Counted from the stretch's first letter, positions 8,422-20,543 are shown. The stretch is 64,000 nt of DNA from Sphingomonas lutea (GCF_014396785.1 NZ_CP060718.1:310001-374000); one strand, 5' to 3'. Made by a program: numbers and translations. Notes: generated by a model from the letters alone, not told the origin.

Positions 8422-9483
8422 TCACGCGCCCACTCCCGCCGACAGCGTCGGCACGTCGAGCGCACGGAAGCCGTAATGTTTGAGCCAGCGGATATCGCCG
8501 TCGAAGAAGGCGCGCAGGTCGTCCATGCCATATTTGAGCATCGCCAGCCGGTCGACGCCGGTGCCGAAGGCAAAGCCCTGCCATTCGTCGGGATCGAGTC
8601 CGCAATTGGCGATCACGCGCGGGTGGACCATGCCGCTGCCAAGCACTTCCATCCACCCATCCTGCCCGCCGACGACGCGCCGGCCGTTCTCGATCGAATA
8701 GCCGACGTCGACCTCGGCCGACGGTTCGGTGAAGGGAAAATAGGACGGGCGCATGCGGATCGCGACGTCGTTGCGCTCGAAGAAGGCCTTGAGGAAGGTC
8801 TCCAGCGTCCACTTGAGGTGGCCGAGCGTGATCGCGCGGTCGATCACCAGGCCTTCGATCTGGTGGAACATCGGCGTGTGCGTCGCGTCGCTGTCGGACC
8901 GGTAGACGCGGCCCGGCGCGATGATGCGGATCGGCGGCGGGGTCTTTTCCATCGTGCGGATCTGAACCGGCGAGGTATGCGTGCGCAGCACGCGCGGCTC
9001 GTCCTCGCCCTCTCTCGGCTCAAGGTAGAAAGTGTCCTGCATCGCCCGCGCCGGATGGTTCTCGGGCATGTTGAGCGCGCTAAAATTATACCATTGGCTT
9101 TCGATCTCGGGCCCCTCGGCGACCGAAAAGCCGAGGTCGGCGAAAATCTCGGCCAATTCGTCCATTACCTGGCTGACCGGGTGGACGGTGCCGCGCGGGC
9201 CAGTGTCGACCGGCAGCGACAGGTCGATCGTCTCGGTCGCCAGCTTGCGATCTAGCTCGGCGTCCTCGAGCGCGGTCTTGCGCTCGGCCAGCGCCGTCGA
9301 GATTTGCTCGCGCAGGGCGTGGATCTTCGGCGCTTCCGCCGCGCGCGTGGCCGGGTCCATCGCACCCAAGGACTTGAGCATCGCGGTGATGCTGCCCGAC
9401 TTGCCAAGCGCGGCCACGCGCACGGCATCCAGCGCCTGGAGCGAGCCGGCGGCGGCAATCTGGTCGAGCAGGTCGTCGGACAT
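8422..9483 (-). CDS. pheS: Phenylalanyl-tRNA synthetase alpha subunit
   Basis: The catalytic subunit of PheRS, 353 aa. It has an N-terminal coiled-coil arm (about residues 1-90, rich in Ala/Glu/Lys), then class II synthetase motifs: motif 1 around HPVSQVMDELAEIFADLGF, motif 2 as IAPGRVYRSDSDATHTPMFHQ, and motif 3 as FAFGTGVDRLAMLKYG. The start is at 9483, where MSDDLLDQI begins and upstream in-frame sequence loses coding character. It is divergent from the DUF5996 gene, with 60 bp holding both promoters. pheT follows 88 bp downstream. Confidence 0.98.
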   Translation of the reverse strand: MSDDLLDQIAAAGSLQALDAVRVAALGKSGSITAMLKSLGAMDPATRAAEAPKIHALREQISTALAERKTALEDAELDRKLATETIDLSLPVDTGPRGTVHPVSQVMDELAEIFADLGFSVAEGPEIESQWYNFSALNMPENHPARAMQDTFYLEPREGEDEPRVLRTHTSPVQIRTMEKTPPPIRIIAPGRVYRSDSDATHTPMFHQIEGLVIDRAITLGHLKWTLETFLKAFFERNDVAIRMRPSYFPFTEPSAEVDVGYSIENGRRVVGGQDGWMEVLGSGMVHPRVIANCGLDPDEWQGFAFGTGVDRLAMLKYGMDDLRAFFDGDIRWLKHYGFRALDVPTLSAGVGA

Positions 9484-9543
9484 GGCCAGCGCCTTAGCCG
9501 CGCCCCCGCGCAAAATGCAAAGGCGCGTGCTACAGTCCGGGTC

Positions 9544-10455
9544 ATGAGCGACTGGCCCGAGCTTCGCGCCGAGCAGGATCACGAGACGCTGACCGTGCTG
9601 CACCTCGCGGCACAGATGATCGGCAAGATCCGCGTCGCCCATGCGCCCTGGGTCAACCACGGCTGGCATGTCGCGCTGCAGCCCAATGCGCGCGGCCTCG
9701 CGTCGCTGCCGACCGCGGCTGGCGACGGGCGCACCTTCACGCTGACGCTCGACCTGTGCCGTCATGCCGTCGTCCTGTGGGTCAGCGACGGCAGCCGCGA
9801 GGAGCTGCCGCTCAACGCCGGGAGCATCGCGGCACTCTACCAGCGGCTGGTGCGGCTGCTTGACCAGCACGGCCTGCCGTCGCGCTTCGACGGTCTGCCG
9901 AACGAGATCGAAGGCGCGGTGCCCTTTGCCGAGGACAAGGTGCCGCGCGACTACAGCCGCGCCTCGGCGGGGCGGCTGCGCGAGGCGCTGGCGGCGATGC
10001 TCCCAGCCTTCGCGCGCTTCCGCGCCGGCTTCACCGGCAAGGCCAGCCCGGTGCACTTCTGGTGGGGAAGTTTCGATCTTGCCGTCACGCGTTTCTCGGG
10101 CCGCACCGCGCCGCCGCATCCGGGCGGCGTCCCCGGCCTGCCCGACCGCGTCACGCGCGAGGCGTACAGCCATGAGGTGTCGAGCGCGGGCTTCTGGGCC
10201 GCGGGCGCCGCCAAGGCCGAGCCGTTCTTCTACAGCTACGCTTACCCGTCGCCCGATGGCTTCAGCGCGGCGCAAGTCGCGCACGGCCGGTTCGACGACA
10301 CGTGGGGCGAATTCATCCTGCCCTACGATCAGGTGCGCGCGGCCGACGACCCCGACCGGATGCTCGGCGAATTCCTGCAATCGACCTACGATGTTGCGGC
10401 GGACCTGGCGAAATGGGACCGCTCGGCACTCGAGCGGGCCCCGGTCGCGCCTTAG
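9544..10455 (+). CDS. DUF5996 family protein
   Basis: The 303-aa protein opens MSDWPELRAEQDHETLTVLHLAAQ and contains GKIRVAHAPWVNHGWHVAL and a C-terminal stretch FFYSYAYPSPDGF, the layout I associate with the DUF5996 family. It has no signal peptide or TM helix and is presumably cytoplasmic. It is rich in Trp, Tyr and His (PVHFWWGSFDLAVTRF), which could line a binding pocket, but no catalytic motif is obvious. It is divergent from pheS and convergent with the regulator gene, 36 bp away. Function unknown. Confidence 0.75.
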   Translation: MSDWPELRAEQDHETLTVLHLAAQMIGKIRVAHAPWVNHGWHVALQPNARGLASLPTAAGDGRTFTLTLDLCRHAVVLWVSDGSREELPLNAGSIAALYQRLVRLLDQHGLPSRFDGLPNEIEGAVPFAEDKVPRDYSRASAGRLREALAAMLPAFARFRAGFTGKASPVHFWWGSFDLAVTRFSGRTAPPHPGGVPGLPDRVTREAYSHEVSSAGFWAAGAAKAEPFFYSYAYPSPDGFSAAQVAHGRFDDTWGEFILPYDQVRAADDPDRMLGEFLQSTYDVAADLAKWDRSALERAPVAP

Positions 10456-10491
10456 CTCGGGCAGCTGTGTCCGGGGGACCCAGCGAGCAAG

Positions 10492-11892
10492 CTAGGGGAC
10501 GAACGGGAAGGGCGAGATCGTCTTCTTCGTCCGGTCGACCGCGAGCATGCGCCCCGCCGGCGGCGTCGCGCGATAGCTGCAGTCGATGCGCGGGCAGATG
10601 GCGCAGGCGGGGCCGACCGGGGTCACCGGCGCATTGGCGAGGTCGTAGACTTCGGCGCAGTGCAACCGGTGCGCATGGCGGATGTCGCAGCCGAGACCGA
10701 TCGCCAGCAATCCCGTGCCAAGCTCGGTCTTGATCGGCCGCTCGATCGTCCGTGCGACGGTGAAGTAGCGTTGGCCGTCGGGGGTTTCGATCAATTGCGT
10801 GACCGGCTGGCCCGCGGCTTGGAAGGCGGCATGCAGGTTCCAGCGCGGACAGGTGCCGCCGAAGCGCGAAAAGGGGAAATTCTCGCCCGCATAGCGCTTG
10901 GAGATGTTGCCGGCGGGGTCGACCCGCAGCATGAAGAAGGGCACGCCGCGCGCGCCGGGCCGGCCGAGCGTGGTCAGGCGGTGCGCGACCTGTTCGACAT
11001 TGGCGCCATATTCGCCGCACAGCCGGTCGATCGAGTAGCGATATTGCTCGGCGCTGGCGAGGAAGCGGCCGTAGGGCATCATGATCGCCCCCGCGGCGTA
11101 ATTGGCCAAGCTCATGTGGAGCAGCTGGCGGATGCCCTCGTCGGGCGGCGCGGCCTCGGCCACCATGCGCTCGATGACGCTTGCGAATTCGACCAGGGCG
11201 AGCTGGTAGGCGAGCGCGAAGGTGCGGTTCTCGGCGCGCAGTTGCGACGACATCAGGAAGATTCGGCGGCCTTCGTCATAGAGCTGGCTGACATTGCCGA
11301 GCTCGGCCTGGGAAACGACCGAGGCGCTGATCCCCCACGCTTCCTTGAGCCGCCGCCGCATCGGCTCGGCCATCGACAGGGGGTCGCTGAGCGCGCCGCC
11401 CAGGGTTTCCGCCGCCTCTTCCAGCGCGGGGTAATGGTTGCGGTGCTCCTGGATATAATCGCGCACCCAGTTTTCGGGCGTGACCAGGGCGCGCGCGTCG
11501 TCGCCCTCGCCAAGGCCGGGATTGCGCGCAGCGTCCTTGATCGCGGTGTAGAGGCGGGCGACGGCGTCGGCGATCGCCGGCGCATTATTGGCCAGCTCGA
11601 CCAGCTCGAAGCGGGGTACGGCGAGGTCGCTGAGCATCCGATCGGCGAAGATTTCGGCGAGCGCATCGGGCCCGGTCCGGGTCCCGCCGCCGGCGGCAAA
11701 GGCACGCACGTCGATGTCGTAGAGCTCGGCCAGCTTGAGCAGCAGCGCCGCGGTCACCGGCCGCTGGTTACGCTCGAGATGGTTGAGGTAGCTGGGACTG
11801 ATCCCAAGCCCCTGCGCCATCACGGTCTGCGACAATTGCCGGTCGCGGCGCAGGCGCTTGAGCCGATGGCCGAGGAAAAGCTTGGTCGACAT
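10492..11892 (-). CDS. ScfR/RamB-type XRE transcriptional regulator of short-chain fatty acid/acetate metabolism
   Basis: The N-terminal ~65 residues form an XRE helix-turn-helix ([26 protein letters not shown], given here in two parts: [11 protein letters not shown] and [15 protein letters not shown]). An IrrE-like region follows around residues 200-300, then a C-terminal DUF2083/ScfR domain with conserved Cys ([22 protein letters not shown]). This architecture is the ScfR/RamB/PrpC-regulator family, which controls acetate, glyoxylate or propionate genes in response to acyl-CoA-type signals. It is transcribed away from aceA across 136 bp, the classical arrangement of a local regulator. The clustered Cys residues could bind a metal or Fe-S cluster; this is inference. 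Start at 11892 is supported by the [15 protein letters not shown] opening. Confidence 0.88.
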   Translation of the reverse strand: MSTKLFLGHRLKRLRRDRQLSQTVMAQGLGISPSYLNHLERNQRPVTAALLLKLAELYDIDVRAFAAGGGTRTGPDALAEIFADRMLSDLAVPRFELVELANNAPAIADAVARLYTAIKDAARNPGLGEGDDARALVTPENWVRDYIQEHRNHYPALEEAAETLGGALSDPLSMAEPMRRRLKEAWGISASVVSQAELGNVSQLYDEGRRIFLMSSQLRAENRTFALAYQLALVEFASVIERMVAEAAPPDEGIRQLLHMSLANYAAGAIMMPYGRFLASAEQYRYSIDRLCGEYGANVEQVAHRLTTLGRPGARGVPFFMLRVDPAGNISKRYAGENFPFSRFGGTCPRWNLHAAFQAAGQPVTQLIETPDGQRYFTVARTIERPIKTELGTGLLAIGLGCDIRHAHRLHCAEVYDLANAPVTPVGPACAICPRIDCSYRATPPAGRMLAVDRTKKTISPFPFVP

Positions 11893-11904
11893 TCCGCAAG
11901 GGCT

Positions 11905-11943
11905 GTCAATTTCCGCACGGATCGACAAGTCAATTTGTGACAA
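11905..11943. promoter_or_regulatory. Repeated motif in the regulator/aceA divergent promoter region (candidate operator)
   Basis: In the 136-bp divergent gap the string GTCAATTT occurs twice in direct orientation, at 11905 and 11929, 24 bp apart (about two helical turns). The first copy continues CCGCAC; the second runs through the near-palindrome TTGTGACAA and then CCGCAC. This is a natural place for the ScfR-type regulator to bind both its own promoter and that of aceA. The repeat is seen in the sequence; the binding is inferred. Confidence 0.45.
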
Positions 11944-12028
11944 CCGCACTATTTTTGCCGAGCCTTTCAGTCGCCCTACGTGGTTGAACGCCATCGAAAG
12001 CCGGGACGCGGCGAGGTGGAGACAAACG

Positions 12029-13306
<1,278 letters not shown>

Positions 13307-13318
13307 GGAGTGAGACAG

Positions 13319-13509
13319 ATGGGACAGCGTTATTGGGTGATCGGCGGCGAATATCGCAACTGCACGTTCGACGAGGTCGTTCCGGGCACCGAGGAAATTT
13401 CGGGCCCCTTCCCCGACGCACTGCGGGCACGCACCGAATGGCAGCGGCTCACCTTCCGCGACCGGATGCAGGCCACGACGCGCTACGTGATCACGCAAGA
13501 AGCGCGCGG

Positions 13510-13513
<4 letters not shown>
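13319..13513 (+). CDS. DUF4170 family small protein
   Basis: A 64-aa protein starting [21 protein letters not shown] and ending YVITQEARG, matching the compact DUF4170 pattern (RYWVxGGEY near the N-terminus, a glycine-rich turn, a Trp-containing helix, then a basic C-terminal strand). The start is fixed by a strong ribosome binding site AAGGAG at 13305-13310, partly inside the aceA stop region. Its TGA overlaps the aceB GTG (GTGA), so it is translationally coupled to malate synthase. No function is known for the family; the position in the glyoxylate operon suggests an accessory role. Confidence 0.85.
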
Positions 13514-15078
<1,565 letters not shown>

Positions 15079-15088
15079 GGCTGGGCCA

Positions 15089-15475
15089 ATGACGCCTATT
15101 GCAGACGTTTCGAAGCGTGGGCATCGTTCGGCAATGGGCGAGTATGCCGAAGTAGATGGCGTAATCGACGCCTGGGTGAAGACGACTGGCTCCACGCTGT
15201 TCACGGAATGGGCAGACGCTCCAGCGAGGTTCTTCCACGTGCCGGGCGACCCACCGTTCGAATGCTTTCAAGTTAGTGTGCATCCGCCGGAGGATGGTCG
15301 GGTAGCGGTGACGGCACGGGCTATCGACACAAACGACGATACTGAAGAAGAGATGGAGCAAACATGGGAAGGGCCGGTTGCCGATCTGGATCACATGCTC
15401 AGGATTGCCTTAGCAACCATTGAAGCGTGGAAGGGCCGTGAGCGAAAACGAGCCGATCCGCCGTCACCTTGGTAA
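15089..15475 (+). CDS. Hypothetical protein of lower GC content
   Basis: A 128-aa frame beginning ATG at 15089, 11 bp after aceB. It encodes an acidic soluble protein (TWEGPVADLDHMLRIALATI, with TNDDTEEEMEQ in the middle) without signal or TM. I do not recognise the family. The codon use is visibly less GC-biased than its neighbours (third positions often A or T), which hints at transfer or a young gene. The 3' end lies just before the rplT terminator on the opposite strand. It could be a wandering hypothetical used as an aceB-coupled gene, but nothing in the sequence shows a function. Confidence 0.6.
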   Translation: MTPIADVSKRGHRSAMGEYAEVDGVIDAWVKTTGSTLFTEWADAPARFFHVPGDPPFECFQVSVHPPEDGRVAVTARAIDTNDDTEEEMEQTWEGPVADLDHMLRIALATIEAWKGRERKRADPPSPW

Positions 15476-15480
15476 CACGC

Positions 15481-15513
15481 TAAGAAAAAGGGCGCCGGAT
15501 CGCTCCGGCGCCC
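15481..15513 (-). terminator. Rho-independent terminator of rpmI-rplT
   Basis: On the minus strand a perfect 9-bp stem (GGGCGCCGG, loop AGCGAT, CCGGCGCCC; 15513 to 15490) is followed directly by TTTTT. It sits 27 bp beyond the rplT stop and matches an intrinsic terminator. On the plus strand the same hairpin could also stop transcription from the preceding hypothetical gene, though without a T-tract. Confidence 0.9.
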
Positions 15514-15539
15514 TCTCTGATTTCGCCAGCCGCTAAAGC

Positions 15540-15920
15540 TTAAGCCGCCTTCTGCGCGTCCTTGCCGTCGAGCGCCTTCTTCGCTTGCGCAATGATGCCG
15601 CTGAACGCTTCGCCTTCGTGCATCGCGATGTCGGCCAGAACCTTCCGGTCGAGGTCGATGTTCGCGAGCTTGAGGGCGTGGATGAATTGGCCGTAGGTCA
15701 GCCCTTCGGCGCGCACCGCGGCGTTGATGCGCTGGATCCACAGAGCGCGGAAGCTGCGCTTCTTCACCTTACGGTCGCGGTAGGCATATTGCCCGGCCTT
15801 TTCGACGGCCTGGCGGGCGATGCGGATCGTGTTCTTGCGACGGCCATAATAGCCCTTCGCCTGATCGAGGATCCGCTTGTGTTTGGAGCGGGTGGTTACA
15901 CCGCGTTTGATGCGTGGCAT
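15540..15920 (-). CDS. rplT: 50S ribosomal protein L20
   Basis: A 126-aa basic protein with the L20 signature: [18 protein letters not shown] at the N-terminus, [19 protein letters not shown], then [22 protein letters not shown]20 binds 23S rRNA early in 50S assembly. It lies 13 bp downstream of rpmI. In many bacteria infC precedes this pair; here infC is not adjacent, and the region upstream is a divergent promoter shared with a VOC protein. A clear intrinsic terminator follows. Confidence 0.98.
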   Translation of the reverse strand: MPRIKRGVTTRSKHKRILDQAKGYYGRRKNTIRIARQAVEKAGQYAYRDRKVKKRSFRALWIQRINAAVRAEGLTYGQFIHALKLANIDLDRKVLADIAMHEGEAFSGIIAQAKKALDGKDAQKAA

Positions 15921-15933
15921 GTCGCTCTACTCC

Positions 15934-16137
15934 TTACTTGAGGCCGTAGGGCGCCCAGGCCTTCACGCGCGCCGTATCGGCGTCTGCGAGAACGTCTGTG
16001 CCGCGGTTCTGGCGGATGTACTTGGCGTTGTGGCTGATCAGGCGGTGGCGCTTTCCAGCGACCCCATGCTTGATCTTGCCGGTCGCCGTGAGCTTGAAGC
16101 GTTTCTTGACGCCGCTCTTGGTCTTCAGCTTGGGCAT
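15934..16137 (-). CDS. rpmI: 50S ribosomal protein L35
   Basis: A 67-aa protein starting MPKLKTKSGVKKRFKLTATG and containing HRLISHNAKYIRQ, the standard L35 sequence. It is upstream of rplT in the same transcription unit. The start at 16137 is preceded (on the minus strand) by AAAGGAGAGAA, a strong ribosome binding site. Upstream in-frame codons have no coding character. Confidence 0.97.
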   Translation of the reverse strand: MPKLKTKSGVKKRFKLTATGKIKHGVAGKRHRLISHNAKYIRQNRGTDVLADADTARVKAWAPYGLK

Positions 16138-16281
16138 TTTCTCTCCTTTTGCTCGCATCAGGCGAGCGAGTGTTCGAACCGCCACGGCAGCCCTTTCGGC
16201 CGGGCCGTTCTTCATTGTTCCAATAGATTGGAAGCGCGCGCCTATAAGCAGGGGCGTCCGAATAGGCAAGGAGCGAGTCGC

Positions 16282-16692
16282 ATGGCAGAACAGGATCAGG
16301 TCACCGGCGGAGTCACCGCCCATCTCACCATCCGCGACGGCAAGGCGGCCGAGGCGGTCGAATTCTACAAGCGCGCCTTCGGTGCCGAAGAAGCAATGCC
16401 CGCGCACCTGGCGGAAGATGGCCGCCGCATCATGCATTCGCACCTGAAGATCAACGGCGGACATCTGATGCTCAACGACGACTTCCCCGAATATGGCGGC
16501 GCGGCCAGCCCGCCGGGGAGCCTGACGCTGCACCTGCAGGTGGCCGATGCCGACGCCGCCTGGCAGCGCGCGATTGATGCGGGTGCGACCGAGACAATGC
16601 CGCTCGCCGACCAATTCTGGGGCGACCGTTACGGCCAGGTCGAAGATCCGTTCGGCTTCCGCTGGTCGATCGGCGCACCGTCGCAGCGCTAG
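16282..16692 (+). CDS. VOC (glyoxalase/bleomycin-resistance, PhnB-like) family protein
   Basis: The 136-aa protein has the paired beta-alpha-beta-beta-beta modules of the vicinal oxygen chelate fold: VTAHLTIRDGKAAEAVEFYKRAFGAEEAM in the first half (shown here as AHLTIRDGKAAEAVEFYKRA) and DQFWGDRYGQVEDPFGFRW in the second. The latter motif is typical of PhnB-like members whose substrate is unknown. The ATG at 16282 follows AAGGAG. It is divergent from rpmI and convergent with the short-chain dehydrogenase, 7 bp apart. Enzyme activity cannot be deduced. Confidence 0.88.
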   Translation: MAEQDQVTGGVTAHLTIRDGKAAEAVEFYKRAFGAEEAMPAHLAEDGRRIMHSHLKINGGHLMLNDDFPEYGGAASPPGSLTLHLQVADADAAWQRAIDAGATETMPLADQFWGDRYGQVEDPFGFRWSIGAPSQR

Positions 16693-16699
16693 ACAAGCA

Positions 16700-17350
16700 T
16701 CACCAGGGAACGCGCGAACCGTCGTAGCTGAAGAACCCGCCGCTGTCCTCGGCGCTTAGACCGTCGATCACGCGGCGCATCCCGGCAACGCTGTCTTGTG
16801 GCGTCAGCGGCGCGGATGCGCCGCCCATCCGCGTCTGCACCCAGCCGGGGTGGAGCACGGCGCAAGTGGCGCCGCTGTCGATTGCCAGGCTGCGCCACGC
16901 CATGTTGAGCGCCGCCTTGGAGGATCGGTAAGCAATGAACCCGCCCGAGCTGTTGTCCTCGATCGAGCCCATGCGGGTCGAAATGGCGATCAGGTTGCCG
17001 CCGCTTGCGCGGATCGCTGGCAGCACCGACTGCGCCAGCACGAAGGGCGCAATGGTGTTGACCGTGAACGTGTCCGACCAGCCCTCGGCATCGTCGGCGC
17101 TGGTCACGGACTTGGGACCGTAGGTGCCGGCATTGGCGATGAGCAGGTCGAGCTCGTCGATCTCCGCGCCGAAGTCGGCGACGGCGTCGAGATCGAGCAT
17201 GTCGACTTCCTCGACCCGGACGCACAGGCCTTCAAGCTCGTCGGTCGGCTCGCGGGCAGTGGCGGTGACGTTCCAGCCATCGCGGCAATATTGGCGCGCG
17301 AATTCAAGGCCGAGGCCGCGGTTCGCGCCGGTGATGAGGACATGGGGCAT
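16700..17350 (-). CDS. Short-chain dehydrogenase/reductase (C-factor-like)
   Basis: The 216-aa protein has the SDR cofactor motif TGANRGLGLEFA near the N-terminus, NAG (LLIANAGTYGP) and the catalytic Tyr-Lys as YRSSKAAL with the upstream Ser in AISTRMGS. It resembles the CsgA/C-factor branch of small classical SDRs. The substrate cannot be predicted. It lies 32 bp downstream of prs on the same strand and may be read from the same promoter. Confidence 0.9.
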   Translation of the reverse strand: MPHVLITGANRGLGLEFARQYCRDGWNVTATAREPTDELEGLCVRVEEVDMLDLDAVADFGAEIDELDLLIANAGTYGPKSVTSADDAEGWSDTFTVNTIAPFVLAQSVLPAIRASGGNLIAISTRMGSIEDNSSGGFIAYRSSKAALNMAWRSLAIDSGATCAVLHPGWVQTRMGGASAPLTPQDSVAGMRRVIDGLSAEDSGGFFSYDGSRVPW

Positions 17351-17382
17351 GGACCATCAACGCTGGCGCGCCGCGATGTTCC

Positions 17383-18318
17383 CTAGTCGAACAGGCTGGA
17401 CACGCTCGATTCGTCGGCAATCCTGCGGATCGCCTCGGCGAGCAGGGGTGCAATGGTCAGGCGGCGGATCTTGCTGTCCTTGGGGTCGGGCTCCCCGCTG
17501 CTAATCGAATCGGTGACGACCAGCTCGCTCAGCTCCGACTTGGCGACGCGGGTTGCGGCCCCGCCCGACAGCACGCCGTGGGTGCAATATGCGAAGACTT
17601 CGACCGCGCCCTGCTGCTTGAGCGCTGCGGCGGCGTTGCACAGGGTGCCGGCCGAATCGACGATGTCGTCGATGAGGATGCAGGTGCGGCCCTCGACGTC
17701 GCCGATGATGTTCATCACTTCCGATTCGCCGGCCTTTTCGCGGCGCTTGTCGACAATCGCCAGCGGGGCATTGCTGAGCCGCTTTGCAAGTCCGCGGGCA
17801 CGCACCACGCCGCCGACGTCGGGCGACACGACCATCAGATTGCGGTTGGCGAGGCGCGCCTGAATATCCGCCGCAATCACCGGCGAGGCGAAGAGGTTGT
17901 CGGTCGGGATGTCGAAGAAGCCCTGGATCTGGCCCGCGTGCAGGTCGATCGACAGGACCCGGCTGGCGCCCGCAGTGGTGATGAGGTTAGCGACCAGCTT
18001 GGCCGAGATCGGCGTGCGCGGGCCGGGCTTCCGGTCCTGCCGGGCATAGCCGAAATAGGGAAGCACTGCGGTGATCCGCTTGGCCGACGCGCGGCGCAGC
18101 GCGTCGATGCAGATCAGCAGCTCCATCAGATTGTCGTTGGCCGGATAGCTGGTCGACTGGATCACGAACACGTCCTCACCACGGACGTTCTCGTTGATCT
18201 CGACGAACACTTCCTCGTCGGCGAAGCGGCGCACGCTGGCGTCAGTCAGCGGCACTTCGAGATAATTGGAGATCGATTGGGCCAGCGGCGTGTTGCTGTT
18301 CCCCGCAAGCAATTTCAT
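17383..18318 (-). CDS. prs: Ribose-phosphate pyrophosphokinase
   Basis: PRPP synthetase transfers pyrophosphate from ATP to ribose-5-phosphate, feeding purine, pyrimidine, NAD, His and Trp synthesis. The 311-aa sequence shows the class I signature: [20 protein letters not shown] in part as [11 protein letters not shown], the flexible loop [10 protein letters not shown], the PRPP-binding motif [14 protein letters not shown], and [14 protein letters not shown]. It is divergent from nadE, another PRPP-linked pathway gene, over 96 bp. Confidence 0.98.
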   Translation of the reverse strand: MKLLAGNSNTPLAQSISNYLEVPLTDASVRRFADEEVFVEINENVRGEDVFVIQSTSYPANDNLMELLICIDALRRASAKRITAVLPYFGYARQDRKPGPRTPISAKLVANLITTAGASRVLSIDLHAGQIQGFFDIPTDNLFASPVIAADIQARLANRNLMVVSPDVGGVVRARGLAKRLSNAPLAIVDKRREKAGESEVMNIIGDVEGRTCILIDDIVDSAGTLCNAAAALKQQGAVEVFAYCTHGVLSGGAATRVAKSELSELVVTDSISSGEPDPKDSKIRRLTIAPLLAEAIRRIADESSVSSLFD

Positions 18319-18414
18319 GTCGGCAATTCCCCAGCGGCTGGCCGGGGCTTTAGCGGTCGGATGCGGACGGCGTAAAGGTTGCCCGTCGACGGCTGCGCAC
18401 TAAAGCTGGAAACG

Positions 18415-20073
18415 ATGACCGACCGGCTCAAAATCGCGCTCGCGCAGATGAACCAGCGTGTCGGCGACCTCGCCGGCAATGCCGCGGCCATGCTGGAGAT
18501 GCGGCGGCGCGCGGCGGGGGCGGATTTGCTGCTGTGCCCGGAATTGCAGCTGGTCGGCTATCCGCCCGAAGACCTGGTGCTGAAGCCCGAATTCGTCCGG
18601 CGCGTGCACGAAGCGACCGACGCACTGGTCGCGGCGACGGCCGAGCCGGGGCCGGCGCTGCTGATCGGCACCATCCTTCAGGAAGGCGGGTTGACCTACA
18701 ATGCGATGCTGCTCGCCGACGGCGGGCAAGTCGTCGGCCGCACCTTCAAGCGCGAGCTGCCCAATTACGGAACGTTCGACGAAAAGCGCGTGTTCGCGCC
18801 CGGCCCACTGCCCGACCCGATCTTATGGCGCGGGGTCAAGCTCGGCGTGCCAATCTGCGAAGACATGTGGCTTGAACCTGTCTGCGCGCATCTTGCGCAG
18901 CGCGGCGCGGAGCTGTTCCTGGTGCCGCACGGCAGCCCGTACGAACTCGACAAGATCGACATCCGCGAGCGGCTGGCGCGGGCGCGGACGACCAGTACGG
19001 GCTTGCCGCTCGTCTTCCTCAACCGCGTCGGCGGGCAGGACGAGCTGGTGTTCGACGGCTCGTCCTTCGTTATGCACCCCGATGGCTCGACCGTGGTGCA
19101 GATGCCCGATTGGGACGAGGACCTGCTGGTCACGGATTGGGTGCGCGGGCCCGGCGGCTGGCGATGCGAGACGCAGGTTCGGCACGATCTCGATGCGTAT
19201 CCGGCCGACATTTACAGGGCGATGATGGTTGGCCTGTCCGACTATGTGAACCGGAACGGCTTCCCGGGGGTGATTCTGGGGCTGTCCGGGGGGATCGACA
19301 GCGCGCTTTCGGCCGCCGTCGCGGTCGACGCGCTCGGGCCCGACCGGGTGTGGGGCGTCATGCTCCCGTCCAAATATACCAGCGAAGACAGCCTGGAGGA
19401 CGCGCGCGAGAATGCGCGGCTGCTCGGCTGCCGTCATGACGTCGTGTCCATCGCGCCTGGGGTCGACGCGCTCGATAGAATGCTGCCCGATATGAGCGGC
19501 CTCGCAGCGGAGAATGTCCAGGCGCGGCTGCGCATGGTGGCGTTGATGGCGCTGAGCAATTCGGGCGGGCAGATGCTGCTGACCACTGGCAACAAGAGCG
19601 AGATGAGCGTCGGATACGCCACCCTCTACGGCGACATGGCGGGTGGTTATTCGGTGCTCAAGGACGCCTACAAGACGACGGTGTTTGCGTTGTCCAAATG
19701 GCGCAACGAGAACAAGCCAGAGGCCGCGCTCGGCCCTGACGGCCCGGTGATGCCGACGCGCGTCATCACCAAGCCGCCCAGCGCGGAACTCCGCGCCAAC
19801 CAAAAGGACGAGGACAGCCTGCCGCCCTATGCGCTGCTCGACCGAATTCTCGAGGCTTTGGTCGAGAAGGAGCAGTCGGTGAAGGAAGCCGCCGCTGCGA
19901 CCGGCGCGGATGTTGCGCTTGTCGCGGAGATCGAGCGCAAGCTTCTCCGTGCTGAATATAAGCGCCGCCAGGCCCCGCCGGGCGTGAAGATCGGCAGCCG
20001 CAACTTCGGCCGCGACCGCCGCTACCCGATCAGCAACTTCTTCCACACGGCCGCGACCGAGGCGCCCGAATGA
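18415..20073 (+). CDS. nadE: Glutamine-dependent NAD+ synthetase
   Basis: NadE makes NAD+ from nicotinic acid adenine dinucleotide, ATP and an amide nitrogen. The 552-aa protein fuses an N-terminal nitrilase-type glutaminase (residues ~1-260, with the catalytic triad visible as Glu in LCPELQLVGYP, Lys in TFKRELPNYG and Cys in GVPICEDMW) to a C-terminal ATP-pyrophosphatase synthetase (SGGIDSALSAAVAVDALG, TTGNKSEMSVGYATLYGDMA). Start ATG 18415 is the first codon consistent with MTDRLKIALAQ. The downstream lipoprotein gene overlaps by ATGA. Confidence 0.97.
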   Translation: MTDRLKIALAQMNQRVGDLAGNAAAMLEMRRRAAGADLLLCPELQLVGYPPEDLVLKPEFVRRVHEATDALVAATAEPGPALLIGTILQEGGLTYNAMLLADGGQVVGRTFKRELPNYGTFDEKRVFAPGPLPDPILWRGVKLGVPICEDMWLEPVCAHLAQRGAELFLVPHGSPYELDKIDIRERLARARTTSTGLPLVFLNRVGGQDELVFDGSSFVMHPDGSTVVQMPDWDEDLLVTDWVRGPGGWRCETQVRHDLDAYPADIYRAMMVGLSDYVNRNGFPGVILGLSGGIDSALSAAVAVDALGPDRVWGVMLPSKYTSEDSLEDARENARLLGCRHDVVSIAPGVDALDRMLPDMSGLAAENVQARLRMVALMALSNSGGQMLLTTGNKSEMSVGYATLYGDMAGGYSVLKDAYKTTVFALSKWRNENKPEAALGPDGPVMPTRVITKPPSAELRANQKDEDSLPPYALLDRILEALVEKEQSVKEAAAATGADVALVAEIERKLLRAEYKRRQAPPGVKIGSRNFGRDRRYPISNFFHTAATEAPE

Positions 20074-20543
20074 AGGCGTGGCATCTGGCCCTGGGGCTTC
20101 TGACCGGCGCGTGTCAGCCGCAGGACACGGCGGACAAGCGCCTCTTACAACCGCCCAACCCTTCGCCGGCTCAGTCAGCGCCGGCGCTCGTCGCATCGCT
20201 GGCGGGTGAATGGCGTGTCGCGGGGGTCGATGGCAGGGCTTTCGACGAGCCGGCGGGGATCGCGCTCAGCGCTGACGCCGAAGAGATTTGGTGGACGCCG
20301 CGCTGCGCCGGGATGGTCCGGACCTATCGCATTCAGGGAAACGTCTTTTCTACCGGACCGCACAAGGGTTTCGTGCCACGTAAACCGGGGGAGCCGACCC
20401 CGCCGGTTTGCGCGATCGGCTTGCCCGCCCGCTTCCACGAAGTTGTCCGCGCCATCGACGCTGCAACTATGATTCGCCGTACCGCCAATAACGGGATCGA
20501 GCTGTCGGGCGGCGGCCGTTCCCTGCTGCTTTTCTCGCAATAA
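20070..20543 (+). CDS. Putative lipoprotein (META-like)
   Basis: The 157-aa product starts MKAWHLALGLLTGACQPQDT, a short signal with the lipobox LTGAC, so it should be lipidated on Cys15 and anchored in an envelope membrane. The mature part begins with a Pro/Gln-rich linker and then LAGEWRVAGVDGRAFDEPAG, a pattern reminiscent of META/HslJ-type small beta-barrels; the family assignment is tentative. It overlaps nadE by ATGA and precedes gltX by 28 bp. Confidence 0.75.
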   Translation: MKAWHLALGLLTGACQPQDTADKRLLQPPNPSPAQSAPALVASLAGEWRVAGVDGRAFDEPAGIALSADAEEIWWTPRCAGMVRTYRIQGNVFSTGPHKGFVPRKPGEPTPPVCAIGLPARFHEVVRAIDAATMIRRTANNGIELSGGGRSLLLFSQ

